DNA of 64,000 bases from contig NZ_CP044545.1 of the NCBI RefSeq assembly GCF_008935075.1, positions 173,501 through 237,500 on the forward strand, given 5' to 3'. This DNA comes from Pradoshia sp. D12 (lineage in GTDB: Bacteria; Bacillota; Bacilli; Bacillales; Pradoshiaceae). The translations under genes and the position numbers were made by a program. The notes beneath the pieces were generated by a model, which did not search any database, was not told where the DNA came from, and saw only the letters and a list, made by a program, of their open reading frames with translations. This document shows, piece by piece, positions 1 to 9,073 of the stretch; within the stretch, counting starts at the first letter, position 1; the number at the start of each line of letters is the position of its first letter.

Positions 1-96
1 GAAGGAAACTTGAAAGACTATTAATATTTAAATACATATAATTGGTAAAAAATTTTATTATTAATCTGCTTAATTTTTAATTGGGAGGAGATTGTG

Positions 97-741
97 ATGG
101 AAGAGGTTAATAGTAACGAGGTTTCAGGATATAAAGAAAAGCGAATTCGTTATTCCATTTTCAGTACAAATAAAGATTCACGTAGCCTGGTCATTATGTT
201 TCCTGGGTTGGGATATACGGTTCATGGACCTCTTTTTCATTTTGCCACAGGGTTATATTTAAACAAAGGGATAGATGTATTGCAATTAGAGTACCCATAT
301 GGAGATTCTTTTTATGAGGATTTCACCTACAAACAGCTAGTTGAAGCGGTTATCTATGATTCCGGAGCAATGATTGATCATGCTCTGAAGGATAGAGAGT
401 ATGAAAATTTCTACCTGATTGGAAAATCACTTGGTACGATCGCGATGAGCAATGAGCTGAAAAAATCTCAATTCAAGGATGCAAAAGCTGTTTGGCTGAC
501 ACCTTTACTAAAAAGAGATGATGTATGGAGTGCTATGAAAGACAGTTCTGTCAAAGGATTATGCTTTATTGGCGACCATGATCATCAATATATAGAGGAT
601 AGATTCAAACAATTGGATTATCATCCAAGTATGAAAACAAGGCTCTACCCAAAGGTGTACCACGGCATGGATTATGAAGGAGATATACTTAAGTCGATAG
701 ATGTATTAAAGGATATCATAGGTGAGATTGATCAATTTTAA
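97..741 (+). CDS. alpha/beta-hydrolase fold protein
   Basis: A 214-residue cytoplasmic protein with the order of an alpha/beta hydrolase: an early PGLG oxyanion-type loop, a GKSLG nucleophile elbow near residue 111, an acidic GDHDH turn near 160 and a YHG histidine near 189, so a Ser-Asp-His triad can be proposed. No signal peptide is seen. GTG at 94 also lies in frame, but GGGAGGAG at 83-90 is better spaced (6 nt) for ATG at 97. The substrate cannot be inferred; esterase, thioesterase or lysophospholipase are all possible. It stands alone, 135 bp before the DUF305 gene. Confidence 0.75.
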   Translation: MEEVNSNEVSGYKEKRIRYSIFSTNKDSRSLVIMFPGLGYTVHGPLFHFATGLYLNKGIDVLQLEYPYGDSFYEDFTYKQLVEAVIYDSGAMIDHALKDREYENFYLIGKSLGTIAMSNELKKSQFKDAKAVWLTPLLKRDDVWSAMKDSSVKGLCFIGDHDHQYIEDRFKQLDYHPSMKTRLYPKVYHGMDYEGDILKSIDVLKDIIGEIDQF

Positions 742-876
742 TTTCCATATAGGATGGAAAGTTTAAAAGCTTCATGCTGGGAGAGAAAGAATTTAAATCG
801 TTTATGTGAATGAAATGCATAGGGACTATACCTTTTTTACATAATAAGAAAAATAAACAACTTAGGAGGATTCTTT

Positions 877-1500
877 ATGAGAAAAAGAAGTATAGCAGTA
901 CTATTGGCATTCCTATGTATGTTCAGTTCACAGGTTCAGGCGGAAATTGGTCCTAAGGAAAAGGACTATTATGATAATTATCGAAGTATTTTGCAGGTTA
1001 TGAAGGAAAGTATGTCTGAGGCTCCTAAAACAGGGGATCCATCGCTCGATTTTTTGTATGAAATGATTCCGCATCATGAAGCAGCTGTTTCTATGGCAGA
1101 AAATTTATTAAAATATGACGGTGCCAATAATCAGCTGAAAAGACTGGCAGATACGATAATTAAGGAACAGTTAAATGGTATAAGACAAATGGAGGAACTG
1201 AAAAATAAGCTAAAAAATAATCCTCAAGTGAATAAGCAGGCAGAAGCTGCTTATCTACAGACCTATAATAACATTTATAGCTCAATGATCACTCAATTGG
1301 AGGCTGCGAAACCAACGGGAAATGTTAATAGAGACTTCCTGACTGAAATGATTCCACATCATGAGGCTGCTATTGAAATGGGCAAAAATATATTAAGGTA
1401 TACTCAAAATCCTGAATTAAGGACTATCGTACAAAAGATGATTGTTACACAACAAAGGCAAGTTGCAGAAATGAATAATTTATTAAAAACTATTCGATAA
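877..1500 (+). CDS. secreted DUF305 protein
   Basis: A 207-residue protein with an N-terminal signal peptide (MRKR, hydrophobic core, cleavage likely after VQA near residue 22). The mature part has two copies of the DUF305 signature MIPHHEAA at about 63-70 and 158-165, each followed by an amphipathic helix. DUF305 is a ferritin-like helical family whose paired histidines and glutamates suggest metal binding; some members sit in copper-resistance loci. The repeat suggests an internal duplication. AGGAGG stands 7 nt before the ATG. A bidirectional terminator separates it from the convergent gsiB. Metal specificity is unknown. Confidence 0.85.
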   Translation: MRKRSIAVLLAFLCMFSSQVQAEIGPKEKDYYDNYRSILQVMKESMSEAPKTGDPSLDFLYEMIPHHEAAVSMAENLLKYDGANNQLKRLADTIIKEQLNGIRQMEELKNKLKNNPQVNKQAEAAYLQTYNNIYSSMITQLEAAKPTGNVNRDFLTEMIPHHEAAIEMGKNILRYTQNPELRTIVQKMIVTQQRQVAEMNNLLKTIR

Positions 1501-1505
1501 GCATA

Positions 1506-1542
1506 AAGAAGGTGACGTGAGAGTAAATCACGTCACCTTCTT
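1506..1542. terminator. bidirectional terminator between DUF305 gene and gsiB
   Basis: A perfect 15-bp stem (1506-1520 with 1528-1542, 7-nt loop) is followed on the plus strand by a T-rich run. It lies between two convergent genes, so it can end both transcripts. Confidence 0.9.
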
Positions 1543-1561
1543 GCTTTTTTTAGCATTCATA

Positions 1562-1927
1562 TTAATCGTTATTGCGTGCTTCTCCGCCTTTTTTGCCGAT
1601 CTCGCGGTAGAACTCTTTATCATGGTTATCGGAAGTAGCTTCTCCGCCCTTTTTACCGATTTCTTGGTAAAACTCTTTATCATGATTATCAGAAGTGGAT
1701 TCTCCACCTTTTTGTCCGATTTCTTGGTAGAATTCTTTATCATGATTTTCGGAAGTAGCCTCTCCGCCTTTTTGTCCAATTTCTTGGTAGAATTCTTTAT
1801 CATGGTTTTTCGAAGTAGCTTCTCCGCCTTTTTTGCCAATTTCTTGGTAGAATTCTTTGTCTTGCTTTTTAGATGTAGCTTTTCCGCCTTTGCGTCCTGC
1901 TTCTTCTCTAGACATTTTGTCTGCCAT
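1562..1927 (-). CDS. gsiB: general stress protein GsiB
   Basis: A 121-residue very hydrophilic protein made of about five 20-residue repeats with the pattern KKGGEATSxNHDKEFYQEIG, the KGG/LEA-like design of B. subtilis GsiB, and starting MADKMSREEAGRKGG like that protein. GsiB is a cytoplasmic sigma-B marker induced by heat, salt, ethanol and starvation; its biochemical role is not settled, and a hydrophilin-type protective role is assumed. The start at 1927 has AAAGGAG eight bases upstream; an in-frame ATG at 1987 has no ribosome site and lies upstream of the mapped promoter motif. The DNA is itself repetitive, so copy number may vary between strains. Confidence 0.95.
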   Translation of the reverse strand: MADKMSREEAGRKGGKATSKKQDKEFYQEIGKKGGEATSKNHDKEFYQEIGQKGGEATSENHDKEFYQEIGQKGGESTSDNHDKEFYQEIGKKGGEATSDNHDKEFYREIGKKGGEARNND

Positions 1928-1980
1928 AATAAATCGCTCCTTTGGGTTTATTTTAATTGTTTTGTTGTATACTCTGTATA

Positions 1981-2005
1981 TTTCCAACGTGAGTATAGTA
2001 AAAAC
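1981..2005 (-). promoter_or_regulatory. sigma-B-type promoter of gsiB
   Basis: Reading the minus strand: GTTTTT (-35, 2005-2000), 13-bp spacer, TGGAAA (-10, 1986-1981). This matches the sigma-B consensus GTTTAA/GGGWAW at 4/6 and 5/6 with normal spacing, and lies about 55 bp before the gsiB start. gsiB is a classic sigma-B target. Confidence 0.65.
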
Positions 2006-2330
2006 GCTAAATTGAGTCTTTAATTCAAATGTAACGTGTTTGTAAATAGTTGAAAAAAAGAATCCTTTTTGAGGAAATTGAAATGTATTAGTAAGTCTGT
2101 AAGCCTAATAGAGTCAACAATTCGGTTCATAAATTTCTATGTTTATACCAATATGCTTTGAACTATTTTATTAATTTAAAAGTGTATTTAAAAGATTGAG
2201 AGTTATAGGATATTCGAATTGTATTGAAGAATAAGTAAATCTATTCCTTTTTAAAACAGAATTCGCATTTATATTTGAGAGATATTGATATAATGGATGA
2301 GTTGAGACTAGAAAAGAGAGGAATAAAAGG
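2006..2330. other. intergenic region, gsiB to ABC exporter
   Basis: AT-rich stretch without a supportable gene. It must carry the promoter of the ABC exporter; a TATAAT is present at about 2290 but no well-spaced -35 is clear. No repeat or RNA motif was recognised. Confidence 0.5.
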
Positions 2331-4055
2331 ATGCTGGGGAAATTTTTTTCATATTATAAACCGCATAAGCGGCTATTTTTGATTGACTTTACTAGTGCCA
2401 TTATAGTTGCGTTGCTGGAGTTGGCTTTTCCGATGGCAGTCCAATGGTTTGTTGATGAATTGCTGCCGACAGGAAATTGGAGCATGGTCGTGACGGTCAG
2501 CATTTTATTATTAGCTGTTTATTTACTGAGTACATTCCTGCAATTTATTGTGAACTATTTGGGGCATAAGCTAGGAATAAATATTGAAACAGACATGCGA
2601 CAGGAGCTCTTTAATCACGTTCAGCGGCAATCATTTCGATTTTTTGACAACACAAAAACCGGCCACATAATGAGCCGAGTGACAAATGATTTATTTGATA
2701 TTGGTGAATTTGCCCACCATGGACCTGAGGATCTTTTCATCGCAATTATGACATTCTTCGGTGCCTTTGCCATCATGTTTAATATTAATCCTACTTTAGC
2801 GATCGTGGCGGTTATTCTAATTCCATTTTTAATATGGCTGGTGACATTCAGCAATATGAAAATGAACGCAGCATGGAAGAATATGTACGGAAGTATTGCT
2901 GATGTAAATGCTCGGGTGGAAGACAGTGTAGCAGGTGTGCGCGTTGTTCAATCGTTTACTAATGAAGCGTTTGAAATTGATCGCTTTGAATTGAATAACA
3001 GGTTATTCCGTTCTGCCAAGCTTGTTGCATACAAGGTGATGTCGTGGACACATTCTTCTATTTATATGATAACAAGGATGCTGACATTGTTGGTTCTTGT
3101 AGTAGGAGCCTGGCTCAGCTTTAATGGAACATTATCTTATGGAGAGTTGATAAGCTTCGTATTATATACGAATGTATTAATTAAGCCTGTTGATAAAATC
3201 AGTGCACTGCTTGAGCTATATCCAAAAGGAATGGCAGGCTTCAAGCGTTTTCGCGAGCTTATTGAACAGGAGCCAGATATACAAAATAAAGAAAATGCCA
3301 TCTCAGTAAGTGGTTTGAAGGGGGATATTTCCTTCAGTCATGTTGATTTCAGCTATGATGAATCCAAACCAGTCTTACACGATGTCAATCTTGATTTAAA
3401 GGCAGGAGAAACAACTGCATTTGTTGGTCCATCCGGTGCCGGAAAAACCACGATATGCTCACTTATCCCACGTTTTTATGACGTGGATGCAGGGTCTATT
3501 AAAATAGATGGAATGGACATTCGCGATATGACAACTGAGTCACTCCGTAAACATATTGGAATTGTACAGCAGGATGTTTTTTTATTCACAGGAACCATTC
3601 GCGAGAATATTGCTTATGGGAAACTGGATGCCTCATTTGAGGAAATTGTAGAAGCGGCCCGAAAAGCTCATTTGGAAAAGATGATTGAACAGCTGCCGGA
3701 TGGATACTATACGCAGATTGGCGAGCGGGGGTTGAAGTTATCTGGAGGGCAGAAACAGAGGCTTGCAATTGCACGTATGTTTTTAAAAAATCCGCCAATC
3801 CTTATTTTAGATGAGGCTACATCTGCCTTAGATACGGAAACGGAAAGAATCATTCAGCAATCGTTAAATGAATTGGCAGCGAACCGTACTACGTTAGTAA
3901 TCGCACATCGCCTGGCAACCATTCGTAATGCCGACCGTCTGATTGTTGTAACTGAGGATGGGATAGCTGAAGATGGGTCATATGAAGAATTGCTGAATCA
4001 AAATGGGATATTTGCAAACCTGCATAGAATTCAATTTGGGAAAGAGACTGTTTGA
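2331..4055 (+). CDS. ywjA: ABC-type multidrug/lipid exporter half-transporter (YwjA-like)
   Basis: A 574-residue fused exporter: a six-helix transmembrane domain (about 1-310) followed by a nucleotide-binding domain with Walker A GPSGAGKTT (~366), signature LSGGQKQR (~470), Walker B LILDEATSALD (~490) and the H-loop IAHRL (~524). All catalytic motifs are intact, so it should work as a homodimer in the membrane. The N-terminus (MLGKFFSYYKPHK) resembles B. subtilis YwjA, an exporter of unknown substrate; the symbol rests on that similarity. It is monocistronic and ends in a strong terminator. Confidence 0.85.
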   Translation: MLGKFFSYYKPHKRLFLIDFTSAIIVALLELAFPMAVQWFVDELLPTGNWSMVVTVSILLLAVYLLSTFLQFIVNYLGHKLGINIETDMRQELFNHVQRQSFRFFDNTKTGHIMSRVTNDLFDIGEFAHHGPEDLFIAIMTFFGAFAIMFNINPTLAIVAVILIPFLIWLVTFSNMKMNAAWKNMYGSIADVNARVEDSVAGVRVVQSFTNEAFEIDRFELNNRLFRSAKLVAYKVMSWTHSSIYMITRMLTLLVLVVGAWLSFNGTLSYGELISFVLYTNVLIKPVDKISALLELYPKGMAGFKRFRELIEQEPDIQNKENAISVSGLKGDISFSHVDFSYDESKPVLHDVNLDLKAGETTAFVGPSGAGKTTICSLIPRFYDVDAGSIKIDGMDIRDMTTESLRKHIGIVQQDVFLFTGTIRENIAYGKLDASFEEIVEAARKAHLEKMIEQLPDGYYTQIGERGLKLSGGQKQRLAIARMFLKNPPILILDEATSALDTETERIIQQSLNELAANRTTLVIAHRLATIRNADRLIVVTEDGIAEDGSYEELLNQNGIFANLHRIQFGKETV

Positions 4056-4064
4056 TAAAACATT

Positions 4065-4144
4065 AAAAAAACAGGTAGAAGATGAACGGCGTCTCCAATT
4101 GTTTAACAATCGGGAGCTTTGTTCAGACAGCTACCTGTTTTTTT
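4065..4144. terminator. bidirectional terminator between ABC exporter and carboxypeptidase
   Basis: A long stem, 4065-4078 pairing with 4131-4144 (A7CAGGTAG with its complement), gives a T-run on either strand. The wide loop contains a second small palindrome, ATTGTTTAACAAT. It separates convergent genes. Confidence 0.8.
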
Positions 4145-4150
4145 GTATTA

Positions 4151-6145
4151 TTAGTTGTTTACAATCTGCCTTGGAGTGCCACCATTGTGCGGTGAGTTTG
4201 GTTTAGAGTTCGGTTGGGCAGGCTTCTGTTGGTCAAATGATGATCTGTTCTTTTCGTTGTTTAATTGATTAGCTTTTTGTTTTTCTCTCACTTGTTGTTT
4301 GGCTTTTTCATTCTCTTTGGCTTGCTGCTCTTTTAACTCTTTTGCAGCCTTCTCTTTTTCTTGTTCCATTCTTTTTTGATCTTCAGCTTTTTTGGCAGCT
4401 TCTTCTTCCTTGGTGAGAGCGTCTGTTACTTCTTTCTGTAATTCAGCTATTTTAACTTTAAAGTTATTTTCCCATTTCATATAAGTTGGGTACTTACTTA
4501 GATTCTTTTTCTTTAAATCTATGGATTTTTTCTCAAGTGCAGGCAGCTTGTTTAAGTTCTTTTGGGCGTCCGTAAACTTATTTTCCTTCACTTGTCCTTC
4601 TATTAAAACGAGTAAGTTATAGCGTTCCACATCATATTTAGTGTCTTCAGCCGTACGTTTTGCTGGTGTAACATATTTCTGTGTAAACAGAGTACGAGCA
4701 CCTTTGCCATAAAGCGGGGTCACTTTTTTCTGCATTTGCGTAATAGTTTGGTTTAATTTTTTATGTGAATCAGGTAATTTTGAGCTTACTATACCATCAT
4801 TTATCATTTTGACTACTGCTTTGTCAGCAGTTTGAAGAGTGGATCCATATTTGACCGCATTCATAAAGGTCAATGAACGTGATGTATATGTTTTCATGGC
4901 GGTGATATCTGCCTTAATTGATTTCGTATGCTTGCTTGGCAGTTTATTTACTTTAGATTGCAGGGCTTTAATATCCTTTGTCACTGTATTATAGAGCTTC
5001 TGGTGAGCGTCTGTTATTTTTAGGTTAGAGGTACTCTTAATGTCAGTATAATAGTATTTTTCGAGTTTCTTAGCCGTTTTTAATTTAGCAGCGGAGTCTT
5101 TTTTCAATGTGGCTGCCGACTTTTTATCCCGTGCGTCTTTTAGCTTTATGCTCTCCTGTGCAACGTATAGGCCTACTCCCTGATTTTCTTTCCAAATCTG
5201 AGAAAACTGTGACACGGGTAGGTTTGTTTCACCTGCAGGTTTCCCAATCTCAGGTGTAAAGCTAGGCCTTTTTTTAGTACTGATAAACCAATCCGAAAAT
5301 CCACCGCCTGAAGGGTTTTTGCCTGGATACACCAATGAGTAGCCTGTCATTTTGCCAATCTTCTTAGCGTATACATGATCTCTATTATAATTGGTTTTAC
5401 TTTGTTTATAATTCCAATACAGAATACGGCCGCTGCTATGATAGGCAACAGTCATTTCTGGATTAATTTGATTAACAAATTTTACAACAGCCTTTACTTC
5501 CTTCGCTGATTCAGGTGCTTTCCCTTTATAGTTCTTGTAGCTTGGAGATTTCGGAGAGTTTTTGATTTTACCCCAATCTGCCTTATATTGTCTATTTAAA
5601 TCAATCCCTTTGGCATTTGCCTTCCATCGTTTAAAGTTTTTGCTTCCATTATTCATTTTGATAATTGCTTTATGAGTGCTCTTAGGAAATGCCTTTAAAC
5701 CTTGTTGCTGAAGAGTTACTCCATCAGGATTCACCATTGGAACAAACCAAATAGTGGAGGAATTAAGAAGACTTTTTGCGTTGTATCCGCTGATTTTTTT
5801 ATTGCCCTTATAGGCCGCTGCATATTTTTCAATCATGTACATATTTAAGCTGGTCGTCAGCCATTCACGAGCATGATGGGAACCATTGATAAAAACATTG
5901 GTACTTCCCTTTCCAAGACCTACAGCATATATTTTTCTGCCGTATTCAGATGCACCAATTGTCTTTACTTGTACCAAATCCGGGTAAGCTTTCTTTAAGG
6001 TTGTAATGTCTTTCCCCATTTGTGTGTATGTATACGTCTTATTCGGATTGACAATCGTTTTCGAAGCAGCTTTCGTTTCCCCGGGTAGCTGAATCAAAAG
6101 TGAGAGTACTAGCATCATGACAATTAACTGACTTATTTTTTTCAA
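4151..6145 (-). CDS. secreted M14 zinc carboxypeptidase with Lys/Glu-rich C-terminal tail
   Basis: About 664 residues. A signal peptide (LKKISQLIVMML…, cleavage near TKA) precedes an M14 peptidase domain with the zinc motif HHAREW (His and Glu ligands), NPDGV, DLNRQ, the third-ligand region VAYHSSG and the catalytic Glu in FTPEIGK. This resembles gamma-D-glutamyl-L-diamino acid peptidases and other secreted carboxypeptidases. The C-terminal half has no recognised domain: long lysine-rich helices and, near the end, a QEKEKAAKELKEQQAKE-type coiled coil. An in-frame ATG at 6184 has no ribosome site; TTG at 6145 follows AAAGGG and begins the signal peptide, so it is preferred. Substrate is uncertain (peptides or cell-wall stem peptides). 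Confidence 0.8.
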   Translation of the reverse strand: MKKISQLIVMMLVLSLLIQLPGETKAASKTIVNPNKTYTYTQMGKDITTLKKAYPDLVQVKTIGASEYGRKIYAVGLGKGSTNVFINGSHHAREWLTTSLNMYMIEKYAAAYKGNKKISGYNAKSLLNSSTIWFVPMVNPDGVTLQQQGLKAFPKSTHKAIIKMNNGSKNFKRWKANAKGIDLNRQYKADWGKIKNSPKSPSYKNYKGKAPESAKEVKAVVKFVNQINPEMTVAYHSSGRILYWNYKQSKTNYNRDHVYAKKIGKMTGYSLVYPGKNPSGGGFSDWFISTKKRPSFTPEIGKPAGETNLPVSQFSQIWKENQGVGLYVAQESIKLKDARDKKSAATLKKDSAAKLKTAKKLEKYYYTDIKSTSNLKITDAHQKLYNTVTKDIKALQSKVNKLPSKHTKSIKADITAMKTYTSRSLTFMNAVKYGSTLQTADKAVVKMINDGIVSSKLPDSHKKLNQTITQMQKKVTPLYGKGARTLFTQKYVTPAKRTAEDTKYDVERYNLLVLIEGQVKENKFTDAQKNLNKLPALEKKSIDLKKKNLSKYPTYMKWENNFKVKIAELQKEVTDALTKEEEAAKKAEDQKRMEQEKEKAAKELKEQQAKENEKAKQQVREKQKANQLNNEKNRSSFDQQKPAQPNSKPNSPHNGGTPRQIVNN

Positions 6146-6184
6146 ATATCCCCAACCCTTTCTAGTTTTGTAATCATTAACCAT

Positions 6185-6542
6185 CTATAAGTATATTATA
6201 TTTACTTAGTTAGCAGAACTTTAAGATATAGGATTGTCGAAAATTTGGTTATTTTGGAGGGATACCTAGAGTTTGTTGTCTAGCTACTAAATTTTATAGG
6301 TCAATATCACTGTTAGAAAGAATAAGACAATGGATACAGTAAATTCCTATTCATTTTTATATAGAGAGGTATAGAGACATTGTTGGGGGGATTTTTTATC
6401 CAGTAGATTTATAAACAAGAAGTTTTGCTTCCGCCATTTGCAGGGTAGATATACTCTCATTTATAGTGAATCTTTGGAGGTGCGGATTTGGCTATTCTGT
6501 CTATACCAATTTTAACAGCAGTTTCAGTTTATGAACTCCAAA
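6185..6542. other. intergenic region upstream of carboxypeptidase
   Basis: About 360 bp between the carboxypeptidase start and the gltP terminator. No gene is supported. A possible 40-codon reading frame (TTG at about 6489 after TTTGGAGG) runs into the gltP 3' end and was not accepted. Confidence 0.4.
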
Positions 6543-6577
6543 AAACAGCCTGGACGTTTAATCAGTCCAGGCTGTTT
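6543..6577 (-). terminator. terminator of gltP
   Basis: A 13-bp perfect stem (6543-6555 with 6565-6577, 9-nt loop), followed on the minus strand by five T residues, 13 bp past the stop codon. Confidence 0.9.
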
Positions 6578-6589
6578 CAACTTATTCTA

Positions 6590-7852
6590 TTAAAATGCTT
6601 CTTGCTGTGATTCAGCAGGAGGGGAGAATGCTTTTTCTGATTTGGAGATTACCACTGATGCAAGAGCATTACCCAGTACGTTTACAACCGTTCTACCCAT
6701 ATCAAGGATACGGTCAATACCAGCGATGAACGCTAAACCTTCAACTGGAATACCTACAGTACCTAGGGTAGCTAATAAGACAACGAAGGAGACTCCGGGT
6801 ACGCCTGCTATACCTTTAGAGGTAATCATTAACACAAGCATTAGAGTTACTTGCTCCATTATGGATAAATCAATATTGTACATTTGTGCAATAAACAGTG
6901 CTGCTAAGGCTTGATAAAGAGTAGAACCATCCAGGTTAAAGGAATAACCTGTTGGAATAACAAAGGTAGCAATATGCTTTGGACAGCCCTCTTGTTCCAT
7001 CTTATCCATGATTCTAGGTAAAACGGCTTCAGAGCTTGCTGTAGAGAAAGCAAGGATTAGTTCGGCTTTTAACACTTTAAACAATCTGAAAATACTGTAG
7101 CCGACTGCCTTGGCAATTAATCCTAAAATAATGATCACAAAGAAAATCATCGTTCCATAGACCGTTATAACTAACTTACCTAAGGGGATAAGAGATTCCA
7201 ATCCAAATTTAGAAATTGTAACACCAATTAATCCAAATACACCAATCGGTGCAAATTTCATAATGAGGTTAGTTATATAAAACATAATCTGGGCCACGCC
7301 ATCAAAGAAGTTATAAACAGGCTTTGCTTTATCACCTACAGCAGCAACACCAAGTCCAAAAAGGACAGAGAAGAAGATAATAGCAAGCATATCTGTTGTA
7401 ACAAATGCTTCAAATGGGTTGGCTGGGACAATATGAACGATCATATCAATAATAGATTGATCTTCCTTAGCTTCAGCAGACCCAACATAGCTGGATATAT
7501 CCGTTTGCTCCAAATTTTCCATGTTTACGCCTTTTCCGGGCTGGAAAATATTTGCGGATACTAGTCCGACAACAATGGCTACCATAGTTACACATACAAA
7601 GTAAAGTAACGATTTACCACCAAGTTTCCCGACTGCTTTTATGTCTCCAACGCCAGCTATAGCAACAATAATACTTGAGATAATGATAGGTACGACAATC
7701 ATTTTAATTAAATTGAGGAAAATATCTCCAAGCGGCTGTAGGTACGTTTGTGCTGTTGTGTTCTCATAAAAAATTGCACCAACAATAATTCCTAATACTA
7801 AGCCGATTAAAATTTGAGTAGCTAATGAAAATTTAAGTTTAGATGTTTTCAT
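6590..7852 (-). CDS. gltP: proton/sodium:glutamate symporter, DAACS family
   Basis: A 420-residue membrane protein with the fold of the dicarboxylate/amino acid:cation symporters. Visible family marks are the serine-rich re-entrant loop FSTASSEAVLPRI (~270), the substrate/cation motif NLDGST (~305) and the hydrophobic N-terminus ATQILIGLVLGIIVG. It should import glutamate/aspartate with H+ or Na+. B. subtilis has the paralogues GltP and GltT; the sequence alone does not tell which one this is. Start: ATG with AAGGGAG seven bases upstream. Monocistronic, with its own terminator. Confidence 0.85.
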   Translation of the reverse strand: MKTSKLKFSLATQILIGLVLGIIVGAIFYENTTAQTYLQPLGDIFLNLIKMIVVPIIISSIIVAIAGVGDIKAVGKLGGKSLLYFVCVTMVAIVVGLVSANIFQPGKGVNMENLEQTDISSYVGSAEAKEDQSIIDMIVHIVPANPFEAFVTTDMLAIIFFSVLFGLGVAAVGDKAKPVYNFFDGVAQIMFYITNLIMKFAPIGVFGLIGVTISKFGLESLIPLGKLVITVYGTMIFFVIIILGLIAKAVGYSIFRLFKVLKAELILAFSTASSEAVLPRIMDKMEQEGCPKHIATFVIPTGYSFNLDGSTLYQALAALFIAQMYNIDLSIMEQVTLMLVLMITSKGIAGVPGVSFVVLLATLGTVGIPVEGLAFIAGIDRILDMGRTVVNVLGNALASVVISKSEKAFSPPAESQQEAF

Positions 7853-8331
7853 ATAGTTAGCTCCCTTCTTTGGATGTTTTTTAGGATAAAAGCGTTTCGT
7901 GTTGAAATTCTTACTTCCTATCTATCATAAAGAGGAATATTAAAAGAGTGCGGATAGAAAGAGAGAGCAAGAAATATGAGTAGTTAGCTATGTAATAAAC
8001 TAACTAAATCCTTTTAGACAGAATTAACAAAACAATAGAGGTATTACCACGGAGAGGCAAATTTAACAGCTAAGGGTATTAATGGCACAATAAACACATT
8101 TTAACACAAATGTTCAGAAAAGAGGAAATTTGAGAAACCGAGCATTTAAGATAGTATATTTAGGACTGGTAAATTAAAAGGTAAGGGTAGACTTCATTAC
8201 AGAACTGTACAAGAAAATATATACATCAATGTTATTTAACAGTTGTTTTCAGGACTTAGGACACATTTTTAAAAATAATTGTTTATTTTTGGGAATGGAT
8301 GGTATGGAGATACAAAAGGAGGAAGCGATCT
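7853..8331. other. divergent intergenic region, gltP and SOD lipoprotein gene
   Basis: About 480 bp of AT-rich DNA between two divergent genes. It must hold both promoters; no convincing consensus pair, riboswitch or repeat was recognised. In-frame ATG codons at about 8299 upstream of the SOD start lack a ribosome site. Confidence 0.4.
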
Positions 8332-8898
8332 ATGTTAAAGAAAAAAGGGATGTTCTTCGTACTGTTCATACTAATTTTATTGGTAGCCTGCAATAAAGAC
8401 GTAGCCGAGCAAACAACGAATGATACAAAGAATAGTGGCTCGGATAAGGTAGAGAGTAAAGTGATAGATATATACAATAATAAAGAAGAGAATATTGGAA
8501 CAGCAGAGCTTAGTGAGGTAGCGAAGGGAGTAGTGATAGAACTGAAAGCAGATGGACTGCCGCCAGGACTGCATGGATTCCATTTTCATGAAACAGGAAA
8601 GTGTGAGGCACCTAGTTTTGAGACTGCAGGCAGTCATTTTAATCCAACTGATGCGAAGCATGGCATGGAGCACGAGGATGGTCCGCATGCCGGCGATCTT
8701 CCTAATTTGGAAGTGGGTGAGGATGGGTCCGTTAATGTGACGGTAAACGCAGAAAATGTGTCACTATCTAAAGGGGCCGATGCTGCTTTAGTAGATTCTG
8801 ATGGAACCGCCTTGATTATACATGAAAATCCAGATGACGGAAAAACTCAGCCAACAGGCGATGCCGGTGATCGGTTGGCGTGCGGAGTCGTAAAATAA
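8332..8898 (+). CDS. Cu/Zn superoxide dismutase lipoprotein (SodC/YojM family)
   Basis: A 188-residue lipoprotein: signal peptide with lipobox LVAC (Cys20), a polar linker, then a SodC domain. Compared with human SOD1, every metal ligand is kept: HGFHFH (two Cu His), AGSHFNP (bridging His), KHG and PHAGD (Zn His and Asp), IIHE (fourth Cu His) and the channel Arg in GDRLACG. The two disulfide cysteines are present as well. It should dismutate superoxide at the outer face of the membrane. B. subtilis YojM lacks two copper ligands, so this protein differs from that relative. AAAGGAGG at 8315-8322 fixes the ATG at 8332. Confidence 0.9.
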   Translation: MLKKKGMFFVLFILILLVACNKDVAEQTTNDTKNSGSDKVESKVIDIYNNKEENIGTAELSEVAKGVVIELKADGLPPGLHGFHFHETGKCEAPSFETAGSHFNPTDAKHGMEHEDGPHAGDLPNLEVGEDGSVNVTVNAENVSLSKGADAALVDSDGTALIIHENPDDGKTQPTGDAGDRLACGVVK

Positions 8899-8943
8899 AA
8901 TGAATCATAGGAAGAGTGTCATAAGGAGAGAAATATCAGGTAG

Positions 8944-8964
8944 GCTGAATCGTACTGGTTCAGC
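8944..8964 (+). terminator. terminator of SOD gene
   Basis: An 8-bp stem with one G-T pair (8944-8951 with 8957-8964, 5-nt loop), followed by TTTTCTTTTT. Confidence 0.8.
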
Positions 8965-9073
8965 TTTTCTTTTTAACCAGTAATTTTTTATAAAAAAGAG
9001 ATTAGACAGGGGTTCTCTCTTGAATTATAGTAAATAATATACATATTAATCCCGTATTGGAGGTATTACATCA

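Noticed and set aside
1517-2023. 168-residue hydrophobic repetitive frame opposite gsiB
   Set aside because: It is the antisense shadow of the GsiB repeats; the minus strand has the ribosome site, promoter and known protein.
6489-6611. 40-codon plus-strand frame after TTTGGAGG with TTG start
   Set aside because: It runs through the gltP terminator stem into the gltP 3' end and has no recognisable product; the terminator explains the conservation better.
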